A stretch of 6,905 nucleotides of DNA from an uncultured bacterium. GTDB lineage: Bacteria > Bacillota > Clostridia > Oscillospirales > Ruminococcaceae. The position numbers were made by a program, and so were the translations under genes. Shown piece by piece: positions 5,333 to 6,905 of this stretch. The DNA is taken from assembly GCA_905214265.1 (NCBI GenBank), contig CAJMLQ010000151.1, forward strand, positions 1 through 6,905, in the 5' to 3' direction. The notes beneath the pieces are model-generated. The model had not been told where the DNA came from and made no database searches. It saw only the letters and a list, made by a program, of their open reading frames with translations. Each line of letters opens with the position of its first letter. The stretch's first letter is position 1.

Positions 5333-5339
5333 ACCTCCT
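5333..5339 (-). promoter_or_regulatory. Strong ribosome binding site of the S-component gene
   Basis: AGGAGGT on the minus strand lies 6 bases before the ATG and only a few bases after the stop codon of the preceding ABC gene. It is the strongest Shine-Dalgarno site in the window. It suggests the S component is translated efficiently on its own, while ecfT and the ATPase rely on coupling. Confidence 0.85.
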
Positions 5340-5342
5340 GAT

Positions 5343-6905
5343 TTATGCTCTGACCTTCCAGACCAGACTCTCGCTTTGCAATGTGTATAGCTTGTAATAA
5401 AGACCCTTTTGCTCCATCAGCGTCTCGTGGGTGCCTTCCTCCGCCACGCTGCCGCTATCCAATACCACGATCTTGTCGCAGCCGGCTACCGTGCGGAGCT
5501 TGTGGGCAATAATGAGGACAGTCTTATTCTGAATGAGCCGCCCGATGGCCTGCTGAATCTTCGTTTCATTCTCCGGATCAATGCTGGCCGTGCTCTCATC
5601 CAGCAGAATGACAGGGGCATTTTTCAGAAACGCCCGGGCGATAGAAAGCCGCTGCCGTTCGCCGCCGGAGAGGGTCTTACCATTTTCGCCGATAACGGTT
5701 TGGTATTCGTCCGGGAGACGGTGAATAAATTCGTCACAGGCTGCCAGCTTGGCGGCGGCGTAGACCTCTTCCTCTGTGGCGTCCTCCCGTCCGATTTTGA
5801 TGTTGTTGTAAATGGAGTCGTTAAACAACACCACATCCTGAAACACGATGGAATAGTTTTTCAGCAGCTCCTCCGGCGCGATTTGCCGAAGGTCAACGCC
5901 GCCAAGGGATACCGAACCGCTCTGCACATCCCAGAACCGTGCAGCAAGCCGTGCCAGCGTGCTTTTTCCGGAGCCGGACGGCCCCACCAGCGCAGTAATC
6001 TCACCCTGCTTCGCCGTGAAGGACACATCGTGCAGAACTTCCTCGTGGTTGTAGGCAAAGCGGACATGGTCGAAGCGAATGTCGAAGCGATCCACCGTAA
6101 TGTCCTCGCTGCCGCCCTGCTCCGGTTTGGCCAGCAATGCCGAAACACGCCCTGCCCCGACCAGCGACGCGATAAAGTCGCCGAGATGTTCGCAGGCGCT
6201 GGTCAGCGGTTCGTAGATTCGGACGGCAGCATAGAGGAAGATCAGAAACTTAAACAGCGTAATCTCCCCGGCGGCCAGCATCCCCGAACCGAACAGGATC
6301 ACAAGACCAAGCCCCACGCGCATCACATTATACGAGATGGAAATAGACAGTCCCGCCAGCAGTTCATACAGCACAAGACCGGGAATGATATGCTTTACCT
6401 TTTTGCAGAGTCCCTGCTGATAATCGCCCATGGCCTCAGTGGTGCGCAGCAGCTTGATGTTCTCTAGATACTCCTGCAGGCCCGCACTGACATCCAGCTT
6501 TTTTCTCCGATTTTTCTTGTTCGTTCCCTCGGAGATTTTTCGAGACAGCGCCATCACGAGAAGCACCACCGGCATACATACCGCCAAATACAGCGCGAGC
6601 CGCCAGTCATAGATAAACAGCACAACCAATGCGACGATACCCGTTAGAATGCCGCCGATGAGCTCCGCTGCACTCTGGGAGAGCACGTGGGACATCGTCT
6701 GCACGTCATCCATAATGATACCGGTGACATCGCTGAGATCGCGCATCCCGAAAAAGGACAGCGGCAGCCGCCGCAGCTTATCCGCCAGTTCCATACGGAG
6801 CTTGTATTCCTCCTGCCCTGAGGTCAGATACTCCTTGTGATAGGCGACCTTGTAAGTGAGAAACATCACGGTGAGAATGACAAGAAGTGCCGCAGCATAG
6901 GGCAG
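5343..6905 (-). CDS. ABC half-transporter, exporter fold, siderophore/heme (IrtAB-like) type; 5' end missing
   Basis: A fused membrane-plus-ATPase half-transporter whose start lies right of the window. The frame is open to base 6905, adding LPYAAALLVILT before the GTG at 6867-6869, and that GTG lies inside a membrane helix, so it is not the true start. About 50-60 residues including TM1 are missing. Numbering from the GTG: membrane domain to about 245, with remaining helices near -12 to 9, 70-87, 90-109, 164-197 (two) and 203-220. The ATPase domain has A-loop Y273, Walker A GPSGSGKS (296-303), Q344, signature LSGGE (400-404), Walker B VILLDE (420-425) and H456. The stretch LPLSFFGMRDLSDVTGIIMDDV (35-56) resembles ABC proteins found beside siderophore or heme systems, which act as heterodimers. 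The partner gene is expected just beyond the window. It is the first visible gene of the ECF operon. All catalytic motifs are intact; direction of transport is not shown by sequence. Confidence 0.9.
   Translation of the reverse strand: MPYAAALLVILTVMFLTYKVAYHKEYLTSGQEEYKLRMELADKLRRLPLSFFGMRDLSDVTGIIMDDVQTMSHVLSQSAAELIGGILTGIVALVVLFIYDWRLALYLAVCMPVVLLVMALSRKISEGTNKKNRRKKLDVSAGLQEYLENIKLLRTTEAMGDYQQGLCKKVKHIIPGLVLYELLAGLSISISYNVMRVGLGLVILFGSGMLAAGEITLFKFLIFLYAAVRIYEPLTSACEHLGDFIASLVGAGRVSALLAKPEQGGSEDITVDRFDIRFDHVRFAYNHEEVLHDVSFTAKQGEITALVGPSGSGKSTLARLAARFWDVQSGSVSLGGVDLRQIAPEELLKNYSIVFQDVVLFNDSIYNNIKIGREDATEEEVYAAAKLAACDEFIHRLPDEYQTVIGENGKTLSGGERQRLSIARAFLKNAPVILLDESTASIDPENETKIQQAIGRLIQNKTVLIIAHKLRTVAGCDKIVVLDSGSVAEEGTHETLMEQKGLYYKLYTLQSESLVWKVRA

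Noticed and set aside
3978..5341. Plus-strand open frames of 245 and 223 residues opposite ecfT and the S component
   Set aside because: Their products are His/Arg/Gln-rich without membrane or domain features, as expected for the complement of membrane-protein genes.
5409..6467. 352-residue open frame on the plus strand
   Set aside because: It is antisense to the ABC half-transporter with intact Walker and signature motifs. It has no family resemblance and no credible ribosome site.
6867..6869. GTG as the true start of the ABC half-transporter
   Set aside because: The frame continues open to the window edge and encodes part of the same membrane helix, and the family needs another TM segment upstream.

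Overview
The window reads like the chromosome of a low-to-mid GC Gram-positive bacterium of the Clostridia type, probably a gut Lachnospiraceae or Oscillospiraceae relative. The basis is protein style, AGGAGG-type ribosome binding sites, TTG...TATAAT promoters, and an ECF transporter of a family common in Bacillota. Genus cannot be set from this sequence. All convincing genes lie on the minus strand, so transcription runs right to left.

Right block (about 2340-6905, GC-rich): the 3' part of an uptake operon. In transcription order it holds an ABC half-transporter (membrane domain plus ATPase, 5' end beyond the window), an MptD/Trep_Strep-type ECF substrate-binding S component, an EcfT/CbiQ-like coupling protein, and an EcfA-type protein with two ATPase domains fused in one chain. 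Gaps are 16 nt, a 1-nt overlap, and 1 nt, so the genes are almost certainly co-transcribed. The mix of an exporter-fold siderophore/heme-type ABC protein with a complete ECF importer suggests uptake of heme, an iron chelate or a similar metal-bound ligand. The substrate is inferred, not shown. Downstream lies an unusual roughly 160-nt 3' untranslated region with four phased GGGG(G)TGCA repeats, interleaved complementary segments and a good intrinsic terminator.

Left block (1-2340, AT-richer, accessory in character): a HipB-like helix-turn-helix regulator gene with its own promoter and operator-like palindromes, then an AlbA_2/Schlafen-type protein with a GHKL-like ATP-binding domain and a C-terminal winged helix. 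After that comes a second copy of the regulator, cut by the window's left edge. The first 160 bases repeat 2077-2237 nearly exactly, so the AlbA_2 gene sits between two directly repeated HipB-like genes. The left copy is one base short in an A7 run just after its start codon. No HipA kinase follows the intact regulator, which is therefore an orphan antitoxin-like regulator or has adopted the AlbA_2 protein as its partner.

The least ordinary parts are the duplicated regulator with its homopolymer frameshift and the phased repeat array with its structured 3' UTR. No tRNA, rRNA, CRISPR array or intact transposase was seen.
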